Positions 63,009-64,000 of a stretch of DNA of 64,000 nucleotides are shown here, in pieces. Source of the stretch: Artemisia argyi (Eukaryota > Streptophyta > Magnoliopsida > Asterales > Asteraceae); assembly GCA_030686995.1 (NCBI GenBank), contig CM060709.1, positions 11,926,872 through 11,990,871 of the forward strand, in the 5' to 3' direction. Below the pieces are notes generated by a model. That model had not been told where the DNA came from, made no database searches, and saw only the letters and a list, made by a program, of their open reading frames with translations. The position numbers were made by a program, and so were the translations under genes. Position 1 is the stretch's first letter, and each line of letters opens with the position of its first letter.

Positions 63009-63283
63009 GAATCCGTAGACTCAAGACATAAAATTTCTGTTAGGTTATCCTAGTGCCGGAGTCAACGTAATGCCAAATGAGAATTTCATAATTAAATCAC
63101 CACATATATTCATATCGAATCCATAAAATAAATCTTCAAATCTCATAAAGATTTTAAAATATAATCAACCATAATGTAGGTTTTACAAGTTCGTTACGAA
63201 TAAAACTTCAAATAAAAGTTTATAGACGAACTTTAATGTAATGCGGTTTTTAAAAATAACTCCCTAATTTGCCAGTTGTCACA
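59698..63283 (-). mobile_element. 5' LTR of the Gypsy element
   Basis: 3586 bases. Almost identical to 50210-53721; the main length difference is a TA microsatellite at about 62919-63004 that has only about nine units in the 3' LTR. Confidence 0.93.
62919..63004. repeat. (TA)n microsatellite in the 5' LTR
   Basis: About 43 TA units, against a short TA run at 53430-53442 in the partner LTR, which shows expansion (or contraction) since insertion. Confidence 0.95.
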
Positions 63284-63288
63284 GTGAT
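63284..63288. repeat. Target-site duplication of the Gypsy element (right)
   Basis: GTGAT, identical to 50205-50209. Confidence 0.9.
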
Positions 63289-63666
63289 CCTTAGGAGAAG
63301 TCAAATTGCGAGATTCTTTTGGGTGGTTTCCGAGGGCGGAATACCGTGGGAGTACTCCTTCTTTGTGAGCATCAATATTGATGAATATTGGTGGAGTGAA
63401 TTGTAACGGTTTGTGGTCCACCGAAAGGATTATACTAGTGAATAGTATCGGAGTCGCGGATTCGCAACTGGACGTACGGATGGTATAAACCCCCATCCCG
63501 AACCAGTATATATTGTTGTGTTTTTACTTGCTTTATATACTTAGGTTGTGTTAGTGGTTGTTGGATTATTGTACAACCACTTGGTGTTCTCTTTGGCTTT
63601 AAGTTTTTAAACATCTAAAAAGTCAAAGAAACCGTATTCACCCCCCATCTACGGTTCTACACAGAG

Positions 63667-64000
63667 ATTGACAACGTTTTGAATGCTTTGTTTGAGATTT
63701 TTATGAACCAGAGAAAATTGATGACCAAAAGAAAAGCGTATCCAAATCAATAATGGATAAGGGCACAAACTATCTTTTATGTAGTTTTTCCAAGGGTTTC
63801 AAATTTGTCAAAATTAGTCCCTTAAGTTCTGAAAATTTAATTTTCTGAGGAACTTTTACCATAACAACTTGGACCCTGCCAGGGGCTACCTCCCCTTGGG
63901 CCCTACTCCCAGGGGCTAGAGGTGGAAACGAGCCGAGCCACTTGTGAAAAGCTTGGGATCAGATCGGTAAAAAGCTCAAACAGTCGAGCCTAAACAAGCT
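63667..64000. other. Right flank of the Copia solo LTR
   Basis: No gene. A GGGGCTA-type word is repeated near 63881 and 63913 (CCAGGGGCTA). The sequence leaves the window in low-complexity GAGCCGAGCC-like text. Confidence 0.5.

Larger units (their letters stand above)
50210..63283 (-). mobile_element. Full-length Ty3/Gypsy chromovirus-like retrotransposon
   Basis: The 13074-bp element is in minus orientation: 5' LTR 59698-63283, tRNA-Met primer site 59684-59694, an extra ORF, gag, protease remnant, reverse transcriptase, RNase H, integrase, chromodomain-like tail, polypurine tract 53722-53732 and 3' LTR 50210-53721. LTRs begin TG and end CA, and GTGAT flanks the element on both sides. The gene order with integrase last and the tail [17 protein letters not shown] support a chromovirus; long LTRs suggest Tekay/Del. 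Its target was the Copia LTR around it. All coding regions carry stops, frame changes or deletions, so it could move only with proteins supplied by other copies. The left-edge element of this window is from the same family in opposite orientation. Confidence 0.93.
48185..63661 (+). mobile_element. Copia solo LTR (SIRE/Maximus-like), split by a Gypsy element
   Basis: The left part 48185-50209 begins TGTTGAGGCAACATGATCAA and continues with an ATGATGACAAA word; the right part 63289-63661 ends CACCCCCCATCTACGGTTCT followed by ACA. The start and the CACCCCCC ending are typical of SIRE/Maximus Copia LTRs. CAGAG stands on both sides (48180-48184 and 63662-63666), a 5-bp target duplication. Neither a primer site nor any Copia coding sequence is present, so the element was reduced to a solo LTR by recombination. 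Removing the Gypsy insertion and one copy of its duplication leaves an LTR of about 2.4 kb. A TATA box lies at 49821. Confidence 0.85.

Overview
The window is nuclear DNA from a flowering plant. Evidence: spliced genes with plant-type GT-AG introns, plant-specific families (ROP GTPase, CDKF-type kinase, SGB1-like sugar transporter, DUF569, F-box) and dense LTR retrotransposons and MITEs in AT-rich spacer. The retroelement style suggests a eudicot, perhaps Asteraceae, but the family assignment is an inference that cannot be tested here.

Layout. 1-4142 is the 3' end of a Ty3/Gypsy chromovirus-like element (pol tail, polypurine tract, truncated LTR) on the + strand. 4143-8095 is a mosaic with a mitochondrial 26S rRNA fragment and a Tourist-like MITE. 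8096-11742 is a large Mutator-like foldback element with minisatellite arms, arrays of a short dyad and a relic FAR1/MULE-type zinc knuckle. 11753-15755 holds minus-strand exon-like segments of an unrecognised, possibly decayed gene. Then come an intact F-box gene (16252-17448, +), MITE clusters (18971-21609), a complete 13-exon sugar transporter gene (22616-26335, +), a two-exon CDKF;1-type kinase gene (28076-31531, -), a DUF569 gene (35042-35548, -), an eight-exon type-II ROP GTPase gene (36144-39339, -) and a broken MED26/TFIIS-N-like gene (41598-42668, -).

From 43212 to the end the window is mostly mobile DNA: a second Mutator-like foldback element with a perfect 9-bp target duplication, a decayed LTR with its primer-binding site, a MITE sitting between two TA microsatellites, and a Copia (SIRE/Maximus-like) solo LTR (48185-63661). 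That solo LTR was split by a full-length 13-kb Gypsy element (50210-63283, -). Both nested insertions keep 5-bp target duplications.

The host genes do not form a pathway. Four look functional by reading frame and splice sites (transporter, CDKF, ROP, F-box) and DUF569 is probably functional. The most notable observations are: the ROP gene, whose last intron if retained would give a CaaX-like ending instead of the two-cysteine tail; a conserved splice-site-like pair inside three different Gypsy LTRs bracketing variable sequence; the dyad-rich Mutator-like foldback; and a very young Gypsy copy that is nonetheless broken at many points and carries an extra ORF upstream of gag.
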